From Acerihabitans sp035013185 (GTDB lineage: Bacteria; Pseudomonadota; Gammaproteobacteria; Enterobacterales; Enterobacteriaceae), in the NCBI RefSeq assembly GCF_035013185.1, contig NZ_JAYGJO010000001.1:124001-188000 (forward strand): a stretch of 64,000 bases of DNA, in the 5' to 3' direction. Below, one piece after another: positions 1 to 9,115 of this stretch. The position numbers and the translations under genes are program-made. Position 1 is the first letter of the stretch. Each line of letters begins with the position of its first letter. The notes below the pieces were generated by a model. The model did no database searches. It saw only the letters and a list, made by a program, of their open reading frames with translations, and was not told the origin of the DNA.

Positions 1-1
1 T

Positions 2-349
2 TTGCAGGCGGGTTTCCAGTTTGGTGAGATGAACATTTTTCACCGACACCTGAATCCGGCGGGCAGTGGTCCTGTACTGTTCAGTTTGGCGAATATGGTC
101 AAACCGGGCTCCTTTGATCCCGAAGAGATGGGAACGTTCACCACTCTGGGGGTTTCAATGTTTATGATGGTGCCCTCCTATGGTGATGCTCATCAAAACT
201 TCAAGCTCATGCTGCAGTCGGCACAGCGTATTGCCGATGATTGCGGCGCCGTGGTGCTCGACGACCAACGCCGCATGCTGACGCCGCAAAAGTTGGATGT
301 CTACAAGGCACTGATACGTGAAGTGCTCGAGGTTAACGCCGGCGGCTAA
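2..349 (+). CDS. zipA: Cell division protein ZipA, C-terminal part (cut by window edge)
   Basis: This is the last 115 residues of ZipA, the inner-membrane anchor that tethers FtsZ polymers to the membrane at the division septum. The visible part is the C-terminal FtsZ-binding domain. Recognisable stretches are GFQFGEMNIFHRHLNPAG, a segment with MVKPGSFDPEEMGTFTT, and the tail TPQKLDVYKALIREVLE, all characteristic of enterobacterial ZipA. The N-terminal membrane helix and the Pro/Gln-rich linker lie outside the window. The next gene on the same strand is ligA, as in E. coli. The reading frame is open to the left edge, so this is a truncated record rather than a broken gene. Confidence 0.95.
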   Translation: MQAGFQFGEMNIFHRHLNPAGSGPVLFSLANMVKPGSFDPEEMGTFTTLGVSMFMMVPSYGDAHQNFKLMLQSAQRIADDCGAVVLDDQRRMLTPQKLDVYKALIREVLEVNAGG

Positions 350-382
350 TGTTGTTTAACGGCCCGCATGACTGATTTAACT

Positions 383-404
383 CCCCCGCTTGCGGGGGTT
401 TTTT
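383..404 (+). terminator. Rho-independent terminator after zipA
   Basis: A perfect 7-bp GC stem (CCCCCGC / GCGGGGG) with a TT loop is followed by six T residues. It lies 33 bp after the zipA stop and 16 bp before the ligA start, so ligA probably relies on read-through or on a promoter overlapping the end of zipA. Confidence 0.85.
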
Positions 405-419
405 CGCTGATGGTGAGCA

Positions 420-2453
420 ATGGAACAAATCAACCTCTATATTGAGAATCTGCGCGATCTGCTGCGTCGGTATGAATATCAATATCACGTTATGGATGAC
501 CCCCAAGTACCGGATGCTGAATACGATCGGCTAATGGCCGAACTGCGCGAACTTGAGACCCAACATCCCGACATGCTTAGCGCGGATTCGCCTACGCAAC
601 GGGTGGGGGGGGCGCCGCTTAGTGCATTTCAGCAGGTGCGCCATGAAGTTCCGATGCTGTCTTTGGACAACGTTTTTGACGAAACCAATTTTCTGGCGTT
701 TGACAAGCGGGTCAGGGATCGGCTGAGAAGCGACGAGGAACTCACTTACTGTTGTGAATTGAAGCTTGATGGCCTGGCGGTAAGCTTGTTATATGAGCAG
801 GGTGAGCTGGTACGTGCCGCCACGCGTGGCGATGGCACCACCGGTGAAGATATTACCGCCAACGTACGCACCATCCGTAGCATTCCGTTGAGGCTGCGTA
901 ACGGTGCCGGGCCAATACCGCGCCGAGTAGAGATCCGCGGTGAGGTATTTATGTCCGAGGCAGGATTCGAGCGTTTAAACGATGATGCCCGGCACCATAA
1001 CGCGAAGTTGTTTGCCAATCCACGTAACGCTGCCGCCGGTTCATTACGCCAATTGGATCCGTCCATCACCGCTAAACGGCCGCTGACTTTTTTTTGCTAC
1101 GGCGTCGGCCTGCTGGAAGGCGGCGAACTGCCTACCAGTCACTGGGAGCGTCTGCAACTGTTTAAATCCTGGGGGATGCCGGTCAGTGATCGTGTTCAGT
1201 TGTGTACCGGAGCCGAACACGTATTGGCCTTTTATCAACAGATCCAGGCAGACCGCGCGTCCCTGGGATTTGATATTGACGGTGTGGTGATTAAGGTCGA
1301 TTCCCTGGTGTTACAAGAACGCCTGGGTTTTGTCGCCCGTGCGCCGCGTTGGGCCATGGCCTATAAATTTCCTGCTCAAGAGCAGATGACTCGGGTACGC
1401 GACGTGGAGTTCCAAGTCGGGCGCACTGGCGCGGTGACCCCGGTGGCTCGACTGGAGCCGGTACTGGTCTCGGGCGCCATGGTGAGTAACGCCACGTTAC
1501 ATAATGCCGATGAAATTGAACGGCTGGGACTGCGCATTGGCGATACGGTGATTATCCGCCGTGCAGGAGATGTGATCCCTCAGGTCGTGGGCGTGGTACT
1601 GGATAAACGACCGGGCGATACGCGTGCGATTGTTTTTCCGACCCATTGCCCAGTATGTGGGTCCGACGTAGAGCGAGTTGAAGGGGAGGCAGTGGTTCGT
1701 TGTACTGCCGGATTGGTCTGCGCGGCCCAGCGCAAGGAGGCCCTTAAGCACTTTGTCTCTCGCCGGGCGCTGGATGTTGACGGTATGGGCGATAAAATTA
1801 TCGATCAACTGGTTGATCGTGAACTGGTAAAGACCCCGGCCGATCTGTTTCGGTTGAAGCGGGAGACGTTGACCCGTCTGGAGCGTATGGGCCCTAAATC
1901 GGCACAAAACCTGCTGACGGCACTGGAAACCGCCAAACAAACCACCTTCGCCCGTTTTCTTTATGCGCTCGGTATCCGTGAGGTGGGTGAAGCCACTGCG
2001 GCAAATCTGGCGGCGGAATTTAAACATCTGTCCGCGCTTTATGCGGCTGATATCGAGGCACTGGTGAGCGTACCGGACATCGGCCCGGTAGTGGCGGCGC
2101 ATGCACGGCATTTTTTTGATGAGCAGCACAACCTGGACGTCATTGCCGAATTAACCAGCCCGGAAATCGGTATTCATTGGCCGGAGCCGATTGCTGCGCC
2201 AACCCCTGGTGCCGGCAACAGTCCTTTCAGCGGTAAAACCGTGGTGCTGACCGGGTCCTTAACCGGGTTATCCCGTGGTGAGGCCAAAGATCGCCTGGTG
2301 GCCCTTGGGGCCAAGGTCAGCGGCAGCGTATCGGCTAAAACCGATCTGGTGATTGCCGGCGAAGCAGCCGGGACTAAATTGAATAAAGCGCGGCAACTCG
2401 ATATTCCGATCATTGATGAAGCGGAAATGATGCGCCTGCTCGGTGATGCATAA
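420..2453 (+). CDS. ligA: NAD+-dependent DNA ligase LigA
   Basis: Seals nicks in duplex DNA using NAD+, joining Okazaki fragments and finishing repair. The protein is 677 aa, against 671 in E. coli. In order: an Ia domain that binds NMN; the adenylation domain with the KLDG motif, Lys115 being the residue that receives AMP; an OB fold; a Cys4 zinc finger (CPVCG near residue 408, then two further cysteines about 20 residues on); helix-hairpin-helix repeats; and a C-terminal BRCT domain starting around GKTVVLTGSLTGLSRGEA. All key residues are present, so it should be active and is probably essential. The ATG start lies 16 bp downstream of a strong terminator and has only a weak Shine-Dalgarno sequence. 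Confidence 0.98.
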   Translation: MEQINLYIENLRDLLRRYEYQYHVMDDPQVPDAEYDRLMAELRELETQHPDMLSADSPTQRVGGAPLSAFQQVRHEVPMLSLDNVFDETNFLAFDKRVRDRLRSDEELTYCCELKLDGLAVSLLYEQGELVRAATRGDGTTGEDITANVRTIRSIPLRLRNGAGPIPRRVEIRGEVFMSEAGFERLNDDARHHNAKLFANPRNAAAGSLRQLDPSITAKRPLTFFCYGVGLLEGGELPTSHWERLQLFKSWGMPVSDRVQLCTGAEHVLAFYQQIQADRASLGFDIDGVVIKVDSLVLQERLGFVARAPRWAMAYKFPAQEQMTRVRDVEFQVGRTGAVTPVARLEPVLVSGAMVSNATLHNADEIERLGLRIGDTVIIRRAGDVIPQVVGVVLDKRPGDTRAIVFPTHCPVCGSDVERVEGEAVVRCTAGLVCAAQRKEALKHFVSRRALDVDGMGDKIIDQLVDRELVKTPADLFRLKRETLTRLERMGPKSAQNLLTALETAKQTTFARFLYALGIREVGEATAANLAAEFKHLSALYAADIEALVSVPDIGPVVAAHARHFFDEQHNLDVIAELTSPEIGIHWPEPIAAPTPGAGNSPFSGKTVVLTGSLTGLSRGEAKDRLVALGAKVSGSVSAKTDLVIAGEAAGTKLNKARQLDIPIIDEAEMMRLLGDA

Positions 2454-2516
2454 GCTGTTTCACCGTTTTAATGACCGATACCCGATAGCTTTCGCGATGC
2501 GGGTAGGTGGTAACCG

Positions 2517-2575
2517 AATGAATCCCGATAAGCTTACGCAGGTTAGTCATGCGGGTGAACGAGCGTAGTCAACGC
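2517..2575. repeat. Intergenic palindromic repeat, copy 1
   Basis: This stretch between ligA and ypeB matches another at 62674-62731 over most of its length. Both share the blocks ATGAAT, CCGAT, AGCTTAC, AGT, GGG, GAA and CAACGC in the same order and spacing. The left part is an imperfect palindrome built around an AGCTTAC arm. It looks like a small dispersed non-coding repeat of the type common between enterobacterial genes. I do not assign it to a named family. Confidence 0.6.
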
Positions 2576-2604
2576 ATCTGGCGCGTAAACAGTGAAGAGA
2601 ATCA

Positions 2605-2826
2605 ATGGAAAAAGAAGATCTGGTGGCTATTGCCAATACCATCATGCCGTTCGGAAAATACCAGGGCCGGGCGCTTATCGATTTGCCTGAACCCTATTTA
2701 CTGTGGTTTGCCCGGAAAAATGAGTTTCCAGAGGGTCGTTTGGGTCAATTAATGTCCCTTACGCTGGCAATAAAAATAGAGGGGCTTGAGGGGCTTATCA
2801 AGCCACTTAAACAGCGTCGATCTTGA
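2605..2826 (+). CDS. ypeB: YpeB, DUF3820 family small protein
   Basis: A 73-aa protein matching E. coli YpeB (72 aa) almost throughout: MEKEDLVAIANTIMPFGKYQ, then DLPEPYLLWFARKNEFPEG and a C-terminal LIKPLKQ. The DUF3820 core (MPFGKYxG...DLPxxYLxWF) is found in nuclease-associated and stand-alone small proteins. No biochemical function is established for the stand-alone form. Its position directly after ligA is the same as in E. coli. The start is the ATG preceded by GAAGAGA; an overlapping longer frame on the same strand is a shadow. Confidence 0.9.
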   Translation: MEKEDLVAIANTIMPFGKYQGRALIDLPEPYLLWFARKNEFPEGRLGQLMSLTLAIKIEGLEGLIKPLKQRRS

Positions 2827-2919
2827 CGTCCACCCCGGCATAAAGGCCGCGTCTTTACGCGACAATGGGTAACGAAAGGCGTTGGTTTTTTATCGGTGGC
2901 ACTATTTTTTGATGTTTAA

Positions 2920-3855
2920 TCAACGCGCCCCCCGCACATAGGCCGTCCCCAGCGCACTTGGTAAGCTGGCGCGTCTGCCGAGCATCAGCAATACCAACAT
3001 GACCGCGATAAATGGCAGCATTTGGATCGCGTCGGTGGGTACCGCCACGCCCACGACCTGCAATGCGGTAGTCAGTGATAAACACAGGCCAAACAGCAGT
3101 GCCCCACCCAGGACCCACAACGGTTTCCCCCGGGCCAGCATGGCCAGCACAATACCGATAAAACCATTGCCCTGGGTCATATAGGGCACAAAAATACCGG
3201 CAGCGATTTGTGACATATACGCACCGCCCAACCCCGCCAACGCCCCCGTGACCAGTACCGCCAAGGTTCGGGTCCACAAGACGTTAACCCCGGCAGCATC
3301 GAGGGCTGCGGGTTGATCTCCGGCGGCATACAGCGCAAGCCCAAGATTGGTGTGGCGATAAATAAAGGCCATTAACGCCACGCAGCCAATGGCCAAATAC
3401 ACCACCATCGGTTGATTAAACATTATCCGTCCGACAAACGGAATTCGTGACAACAGCGGCAGCGCCACGGTTTCCACGCTGCCCAGTCGGGGATACGTCC
3501 GGCTAAACTGCAGGTAATGCAACAAGGCGGTTGCGCCTTGTGCGCCGAGCGTCAGGGCAATGCCGATAACAATCTGATTTAACCCCAGCCACACACACAA
3601 ACCGGCCATGAGTATCGCAACCATCATTCCCCCCGCCGCGCCGCCCAGCAGCCCCAGCGCCATGGAGTGGCTTTGCCAGGCGATATAAAAACCCAGGTAG
3701 GCACCGGTCAACATCATGCCTTCCAGACCGATATTCAGCACGCCGGTCTTTTCCGACAACTGCTCTCCCAGCCCGGTCAATAACAGCGGCACGCTGGCGA
3801 CGATGGCCCCTAGCAGCAATGAGGCTAAAAATCCTGATGTGAGCAAGTCCATCAT
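2920..3855 (-). CDS. ABC transporter permease of a BMP-type importer (second permease)
   Basis: Inner-membrane permease of 311 aa in the branched-chain/ribose-type permease family (BPD_transp_2), the class paired with basic-membrane-protein (BMP) binding proteins such as B. subtilis NupQ. It carries the family core around LSEKTGVLNIGLEGMMLTGA and has 8-10 hydrophobic segments. It is the last gene of a four-gene minus-strand operon (binding protein, ATPase, two permeases), and its ATG abuts the stop of the preceding permease. Characterised relatives import nucleosides, but the substrate cannot be read from sequence. No clear terminator follows. Confidence 0.88.
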   Translation of the reverse strand: MMDLLTSGFLASLLLGAIVASVPLLLTGLGEQLSEKTGVLNIGLEGMMLTGAYLGFYIAWQSHSMALGLLGGAAGGMMVAILMAGLCVWLGLNQIVIGIALTLGAQGATALLHYLQFSRTYPRLGSVETVALPLLSRIPFVGRIMFNQPMVVYLAIGCVALMAFIYRHTNLGLALYAAGDQPAALDAAGVNVLWTRTLAVLVTGALAGLGGAYMSQIAAGIFVPYMTQGNGFIGIVLAMLARGKPLWVLGGALLFGLCLSLTTALQVVGVAVPTDAIQMLPFIAVMLVLLMLGRRASLPSALGTAYVRGAR

Positions 3856-4965
3856 TTACCCTTGATCTGTTCCTGGCCAGGTCCGCTGGCGTCGCCGTTG
3901 CTCAACCATTTGCGTTAGGCCAAGCACCATAAGTAAAATAGCTACCGTCACCAGCGTAAAATAATTGGGTATCCCCATGCGGCGTGCCGCGCTTTCACTG
4001 CCGATTGACAGTACCGAGAAGACAAACACAAACGCGACTGTGCCGAACCCGTTGAAACGTGCGAGAAACACCAATGGCACCACCAACAAGCTATAGGCCG
4101 GGTTCCAATCGGCGCGCACATTGCCTTCGATGCCGAGTACGTCCACCGCGCCCGCCAGCCCGGCAAGTGATGCCGACAGGGCGAGCACCGCGATGGTCAG
4201 CCAGCCAACCGGCAGACCAGCATGCAAGGCCGCACGCGGATTGGCGCCGACGGTGCGTAATCGTAGCCCCAATGCAGTGCGGGTCATCATCACATGTACC
4301 ACGATAATGGCCACCAGACCGATAAGTAGCCCGCTGGAAACGTGGGTGCCGAACAGCGCAGGCAGGCGGTGGGCGTAGGGTAGGGTGCGTGTCTCGGGTA
4401 CCGTGGTGGCGGGATCGGTAAACACCAGCTTTACCAAGATATTGGCGAGTGAAATACCGATAAAAGACATCATCAAGGTCGTAATGATCTCATTTATATG
4501 CTGCCAGGCTTTGAGCATCGCCGGCAAAATGGCCCAAATGCCGCCCACCAGCGCACCGGCCAGCAACGCTGCGCACCAGGTTAACCAGACGGGTGTGCCC
4601 AGGTGGTCAAGGGGAGCCGCAACTGCTGCGGCAATCACCGCCCCCAGTAAAAACTGGCCATCGCCACCAAGGTTCCACAAGCCGGCACGAAAGGCCACGA
4701 TCAGGCTAGCGCCGATCAGTAATAAAGGGCCCATGCGGGTGAGCGTAGCCTGCAGGCCGGAAGGGGTCAGTAGCCCCTTTTGTACCACATAACCATAGTA
4801 TTCTAGCGGGTTGACGTCCATGATCATCAATAGCGCGCTAGTGATAGCCAGCGCGATAAGGACCGGGCCTACCGATAAACCCACGCCAGCCAGCCAATAG
4901 AACCATCGTGTCGACACCACCGACGCTATGCCGGATGCCGGCAATGAACCGGTATGCCGCCTCAT
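3856..4965 (-). CDS. ABC transporter permease of a BMP-type importer (first permease)
   Basis: Permease of 369 aa, partner of the downstream permease; together they form the heterodimeric membrane channel (NupP-like). There is an N-terminal hydrophobic segment near residues 26-48, then the family core including FRAGLWNLGGDGQFLLGA and NPRAALHAGLPVG. The GTG/ATG region overlaps the ATPase gene by 4 bp, indicating translational coupling. The C-terminus is basic (QRRRQRTW), as expected for a cytoplasmic tail. Confidence 0.88.
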   Translation of the reverse strand: MRRHTGSLPASGIASVVSTRWFYWLAGVGLSVGPVLIALAITSALLMIMDVNPLEYYGYVVQKGLLTPSGLQATLTRMGPLLLIGASLIVAFRAGLWNLGGDGQFLLGAVIAAAVAAPLDHLGTPVWLTWCAALLAGALVGGIWAILPAMLKAWQHINEIITTLMMSFIGISLANILVKLVFTDPATTVPETRTLPYAHRLPALFGTHVSSGLLIGLVAIIVVHVMMTRTALGLRLRTVGANPRAALHAGLPVGWLTIAVLALSASLAGLAGAVDVLGIEGNVRADWNPAYSLLVVPLVFLARFNGFGTVAFVFVFSVLSIGSESAARRMGIPNYFTLVTVAILLMVLGLTQMVEQRRRQRTWPGTDQG

Positions 4966-6524
4966 GATACCGCACCGCTCATCATGGCGCCGATGTGGTT
5001 ACGGGCCAGGGAATCGTTATCGACGGTACCCACGAGAGTACCCTGCGACATAACGGCGATGCGGTCCGACAGTTCCAGCAACTCTTCCAGGTCTGTGGAT
5101 ATCAGCAACACCGCCACCCCCGATTGTGCCGTTCGGCGGATCCGCTCACGAATTGATTGGCTATTTTGCACATCCAGGCCATGGGTGGGTTTGGCAAAGA
5201 TGACGGCTCTAGCCTGACCACCCAGTTCGCGAGCCAATAATACTTTCTGGATATTCCCGCCAGATAACGTGCCGACAGGTGTGTCGATTTGCGGTGTCCG
5301 GATATCGTATTCAGCAATTTTATCGCGCGCGTGGTAGGCAATTTGCTGTGCCTGCATGAAACCTCGGCGCCAAAAAGGTGCCTCGCCAATCTGTTTTAAC
5401 AACAGGTTGGTGGCAACCGGGAAACTGACTACCGTACCTTCGCCCATCCGATCGTCGGTTATGTAACGCAAACCGCGTTGACGTCGCTGACCGATGCTGC
5501 ACGATCCAATAGATTCGCCCATCAACAGGATCCGGCCACGGGTCATGGGTCGCTGACCGGCCAGCACTTCCGCCAATTGTTTTTGACCATTGCCGTCAAT
5601 ACCGGCAATTCCGACGATTTCACCGGCGCGGACCCTAAGTTCAATGCCCTTGAGCGGCATGAGTGAGTCGGCAACCTCAATAGCCAGTGCTTCAAGCACC
5701 GGTTCGCCGAGCGTTTTTTTGCTGGGCTTGGATGTAGGTAGCACTGCACTGTCGGGGCGTGCAGATAAATCGAACATCATTTCCACTATTTCTGCCGTGG
5801 CCTGGTGGCGCGAAAGCGATGTCAGCCGTTGCGGGGTGATCTCGCCCACTTTGCGCCCACGGCGCAGCACCGAGATTCGATCGCCCCAATTCAGCGCCTC
5901 GTTAAGTTTATGGGTAATAAAAACCACCGCCAGGCCCTGGGCCACCAGCCGGCGCATCAGTTGCCCCAATTCTTGCGCATCATCCGGGGTCAACATGGCG
6001 GTGGCCTCATCGAGGATTAATATCCGGCTACCGCGCAGCAGCGTGCGGATAATTTCCGCCTGCTGCTGTTCCCCCAGTGATAACGAGCCCGCGCGGGCGA
6101 AGGGATTGACGGTGACGCCAATATCGCGGGCAAGGTCATTAATCCGTTGCGCATAGCGGTGGCGGGCCGGGCGTCGCCACCAGGTATCACCCAATGCGAT
6201 ATTATCCACTATGCTCAAACCCGGCACCATCATGGCATGTTGAAATACCGTGCCGATGCCGAGTGTATGAGCGCGACGTGGTGAGCTAACCGACTGAATC
6301 TGTCCGTCTACGGTAATATAGCCCTCATCCGGTTGTTGCAGACCAGATAGCATCGCGACCAGCGTGGATTTTCCGGCGCCGTTTTCCCCTAGCAGCACCT
6401 GAACTTCACCGGGCCATAATGTGAGGTCGATTTGGTGATTGGCAATAATTCCAGGGTAACGTTTGGTGACCTGGTTTAAGGTAATAACCGGGGTCTTCAC
6501 TGCAGACGGGTTCTGGCTCATCAT
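4962..6524 (-). CDS. ABC importer ATPase with two nucleotide-binding domains (BMP/nucleoside type)
   Basis: 520-aa cytoplasmic ATPase with two fused ABC domains, the layout of sugar- and nucleoside-type importers (NupO, RbsA). The first domain has a good Walker A (LLGENGAGKSTLVAM), signature SLSLGEQQQ and Walker B ILILDEATA. The second has the degenerate Walker A GIDGNGQKQLAEV and signature LSGGNIQKVLLAREL; this asymmetry is normal for the family. It lies between the binding-protein gene upstream and the two permeases downstream and overlaps the first permease by 4 bp. It powers import of an unidentified solute, probably a nucleoside or purine. Confidence 0.92.
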   Translation of the reverse strand: MMSQNPSAVKTPVITLNQVTKRYPGIIANHQIDLTLWPGEVQVLLGENGAGKSTLVAMLSGLQQPDEGYITVDGQIQSVSSPRRAHTLGIGTVFQHAMMVPGLSIVDNIALGDTWWRRPARHRYAQRINDLARDIGVTVNPFARAGSLSLGEQQQAEIIRTLLRGSRILILDEATAMLTPDDAQELGQLMRRLVAQGLAVVFITHKLNEALNWGDRISVLRRGRKVGEITPQRLTSLSRHQATAEIVEMMFDLSARPDSAVLPTSKPSKKTLGEPVLEALAIEVADSLMPLKGIELRVRAGEIVGIAGIDGNGQKQLAEVLAGQRPMTRGRILLMGESIGSCSIGQRRQRGLRYITDDRMGEGTVVSFPVATNLLLKQIGEAPFWRRGFMQAQQIAYHARDKIAEYDIRTPQIDTPVGTLSGGNIQKVLLARELGGQARAVIFAKPTHGLDVQNSQSIRERIRRTAQSGVAVLLISTDLEELLELSDRIAVMSQGTLVGTVDNDSLARNHIGAMMSGAVS

Positions 6525-6583
6525 TATCTCAATCGGGTTAATCGGAGCGCGAATGCACCACGCTCCGGCAATAGCGGCCCGGT

Positions 6584-7612
6584 TTATTTGCCGGTGGCGG
6601 CCAACAGCGTATGTAAGGCTTTCGCGTCGTAATCCGCCGGAACCACGATTTTACCACTAATGATCTCATCACGGACCGCGTTTACGCTTTGCCAAACGGC
6701 ATCGGGGATATGCGAGGTTTTTAATAAGCTTATCGATCCATCTGCCAGCGACGTTTTATAATTATGGCTGCCAAACGTATCATGCTTGAGATCCTCTATC
6801 ATTGCGGTGTAAACCGGCGTGAGGTTCCATAATACCGAACTGAGTAAATTGCCTTTATCGATGGCGGACTTATCGCCGATCACATCAATAAAATAGACTT
6901 TGCCACCGTCCGCTGCCGGCGTGGTTTCCACCGCCTGGAGCATGCCGAAACTCGAACCGTTGCCCTGGCCAAAAATGATATCTGCACCGGCGGCAATCAC
7001 CGATGTGGTAACCCGTTTACCGCCGGCCGCATCGCTGTATGCTGCTGGACCTATTACTGCGTAATGAATATTAATGTCTTTCTTGGTCGCCCGGGCGCCG
7101 CGAATAAACGCAGAAGATTGTGCGTTCCAGGCTGGAGGTTCGCCGGAAACCACAATGCCAATGGTACCGCTGCGGGTCATTTTCGCTGCCAGAGTACCGG
7201 CCAGATAAGCCCCTTGCTGGCCGCTTACGGTATAATCCGCCACTTTACCGGCGGCCAGCGCTGATGGGCTGTCGGTGATCGCCACCGGCACGTTGGTCTG
7301 GGCGCCGATTTCTGGTGCGGATTGGTTATAACCACTGGCATGGGCAATGATCAACTGCGCCCCGTCATCCGCCAAGTCGCGTGCCGTTGGCCGTATATCG
7401 CCGTAACCCAGATTGTCTGCCACCATCACCTTGACACCTTCTTTGGCACCGGCGGCCTTGGCAGCGTTGATGCCCTGCTGGTTCCAGCCGAAATCGGTAC
7501 CTGGTTCAGGCGTCATTATTGCAATCGAGGTGATCTTAGCAGCGTATGCCGCTGAACACAGCAGTGATGCCATCGATATTGCGGCCGCATATTTACACCA
7601 ACGGTTGAACAT
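6584..7612 (-). CDS. BMP-family substrate-binding lipoprotein-like periplasmic protein
   Basis: Periplasmic binding protein of 342 aa, first gene of the importer operon. The chosen start (MFNRWCKYAA) has an AGGAAAG Shine-Dalgarno at proper spacing; a longer frame begins 24 bp upstream without a better site. The signal peptide ends near AAYA-AK at about residue 24. There is no obvious lipobox Cys at the cleavage point, so it is probably soluble in the periplasm, unlike Gram-positive BMP lipoproteins. Family features are FGWNQQGINAAK, the hinge region GQQGAYLAGTLAAKMT and IIFGQGNGSSFGML. Relatives bind nucleosides or purines; ligand unknown. Confidence 0.88.
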   Translation of the reverse strand: MFNRWCKYAAAISMASLLCSAAYAAKITSIAIMTPEPGTDFGWNQQGINAAKAAGAKEGVKVMVADNLGYGDIRPTARDLADDGAQLIIAHASGYNQSAPEIGAQTNVPVAITDSPSALAAGKVADYTVSGQQGAYLAGTLAAKMTRSGTIGIVVSGEPPAWNAQSSAFIRGARATKKDINIHYAVIGPAAYSDAAGGKRVTTSVIAAGADIIFGQGNGSSFGMLQAVETTPAADGGKVYFIDVIGDKSAIDKGNLLSSVLWNLTPVYTAMIEDLKHDTFGSHNYKTSLADGSISLLKTSHIPDAVWQSVNAVRDEIISGKIVVPADYDAKALHTLLAATGK

Positions 7613-7844
7613 TATTTTCTTTCCTTGGACTGGCATGTTATTGACATCGCGGCGAATATTTTACGAAAAGTTGTGTTTTGGCTCGCCGAATGGAAACAGG
7701 GATGAAATTAAGGCGGTTAGTATTATCCGGTTTATTATTTTTAACCACCGCAATTTGCGCCAGAAAGTACATTAATTCTTAACACGAGTCCGGGGGACGC
7801 ATCCTGTGATTGAGACCCCCCGAGGATTAGGTAAGGCGTCGCGC

Positions 7845-8603
7845 TTAGCTGTCCAGCAGCCGATAATGCATGGCGCGAACCACCGCTTGGACCCGGTTGC
7901 TGGCACCTAACTTGCGTGCCGCTGAATTGAGATGCAGCGTTACAGTAGCCACCGAGCGCGACAATTTGCGCGCAATTTCCTTAGCCGTTAGCCCTTCAGC
8001 TGACCAGCTCAGGCACTCACGTTCACGTTTGCTGAGCCGCACGTGCTGGCAGGTCAATATGAGCGGATCGAATAGCGGATAGAGGCGTTCCTGAAACGTG
8101 AGCGCCAGCAGACTCAATTCTGCCAGGGCCTGGCTGAGATCCCGTTCGTGGCCGGCCTGGCTGACAATGCCAGTGAGGGTAACAAAGCCTCCGCGCGGTA
8201 GATGCAGGGGGACGGTAGCGCCGCAGGGCATATTATTATCGCGCATATAGTGAGTCACTGGTTGGTGGCGCTCGTTGATAATATCTCTGAGTAAGGTTTT
8301 ATCGGGTCGTTGATAGGACCATACAAAGGGCGCGCAGGTACCCAGAGCATAAAGTTGCACCGGGTCCACCTGATAATACCCCTGTTCAGTCCATAAGCGG
8401 CGCATATCCGTCGGCACATTGCTCATGCGCAGTACCGAGGGTGTGATCAACTCGCCATCCAGTGAACGCGGCACTGGCGTGTAATCATAAATAAGTGCCT
8501 CCATGCCCAACCGGGCGCTTTGCTGGAATAATGCGGCAAAAACCACGTCAAGGCTGTTGTCCAGCGAACTCGGTTGCTCTGTTCGATTAATCACTATGCT
8601 CAT
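7845..8603 (-). CDS. LuxR-family transcriptional regulator (autoinducer-domain solo)
   Basis: 252-aa regulator with an N-terminal autoinducer-binding-type domain (about 20-175) and a C-terminal GerE/LuxR helix-turn-helix (about 188-245; LSKRERECLSWSAEGLTAKEIA). In the ligand domain, Asp80-Pro81 and Trp95 keep the spacing of the TraR residues D70, P71 and W85. The position of TraR W57 is Met67 and Y61 is Trp71, so the pocket is altered. No luxI-type synthase lies in the window, making this a solo. Start ATG has an AGGTGAG site. It is divergent from the ethanolamine genes and follows the ABC operon on the same strand; either could be its target. Both options are inference. Confidence 0.88.
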   Translation of the reverse strand: MSIVINRTEQPSSLDNSLDVVFAALFQQSARLGMEALIYDYTPVPRSLDGELITPSVLRMSNVPTDMRRLWTEQGYYQVDPVQLYALGTCAPFVWSYQRPDKTLLRDIINERHQPVTHYMRDNNMPCGATVPLHLPRGGFVTLTGIVSQAGHERDLSQALAELSLLALTFQERLYPLFDPLILTCQHVRLSKRERECLSWSAEGLTAKEIARKLSRSVATVTLHLNSAARKLGASNRVQAVVRAMHYRLLDS

Positions 8604-9115
8604 TGGCTCACCTCATTCAAAGTCGCACCACTGTGTGCCGTGACGTGGCCGGCATGGACCCTACGACCCCCGGTTATCCGAGTCATTAAGCAATTTGAGT
8701 GCCAGCGGAAAATGGGACGTTCGCGCCGCCAGCGGAACCGGGTATTTTTACTGACTGTTCAGCCAGGCGACTTATGTGTAGCGTAAAGGCATCAGCACGT
8801 TGACGTGCGGCAAGGCACCGGCACCGGGGAAATATCTGGCAAGAAATAACGCCCGACCAACAGCAGACAATCGAGGTGGCGGGTTATCAGGTGCCGGACT
8901 CTGCGCGCGATGTTACATGGTTGGGATCGTTCTCTTGCACCGTGCAAATGGGAATGCACCAAAATAGAACAACCGCCGTCTTTGAACGGACCACTTCGGT
9001 GCGACGATGTCTGCTTTGATGGCCAATATTGCCAAAAAACGCCTAATTTCAAAAACTAGCAATTTGGTATGACCTTTGCACCTATCTCAATACTTTGGCT
9101 TCATTGGACAACATC
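8604..9115. promoter_or_regulatory. Divergent control region between the luxR-type gene and the ethanolamine operon
   Basis: 512 bp without a convincing gene. Short frames on both strands here have no family resemblance or good start sites. A perfect 6-1-6 palindrome, TTGCACCGTGCAA, lies at 8935-8947, with a related half site (GGTGC / GCACC) repeated around it. It sits about 170 bp before the permease start and could be an operator for the divergent LuxR-type protein or for an ethanolamine regulator. I see no confident -10/-35 pair. Confidence 0.4.

Noticed and set aside
2830..2915. Terminator between ypeB and the ABC operon
   Set aside because: Short AACG/CGTT pairing before a T run is too weak to call.
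7780..7840. G/C-run inverted repeat downstream of the luxR-type gene as terminator
   Set aside because: Stem of only about six pairs with a long loop and no T tract in either direction.
8792..9052. 86-codon minus-strand frame between luxR and the ethanolamine permease
   Set aside because: Covers the control region with the palindrome and shows no protein-like pattern.
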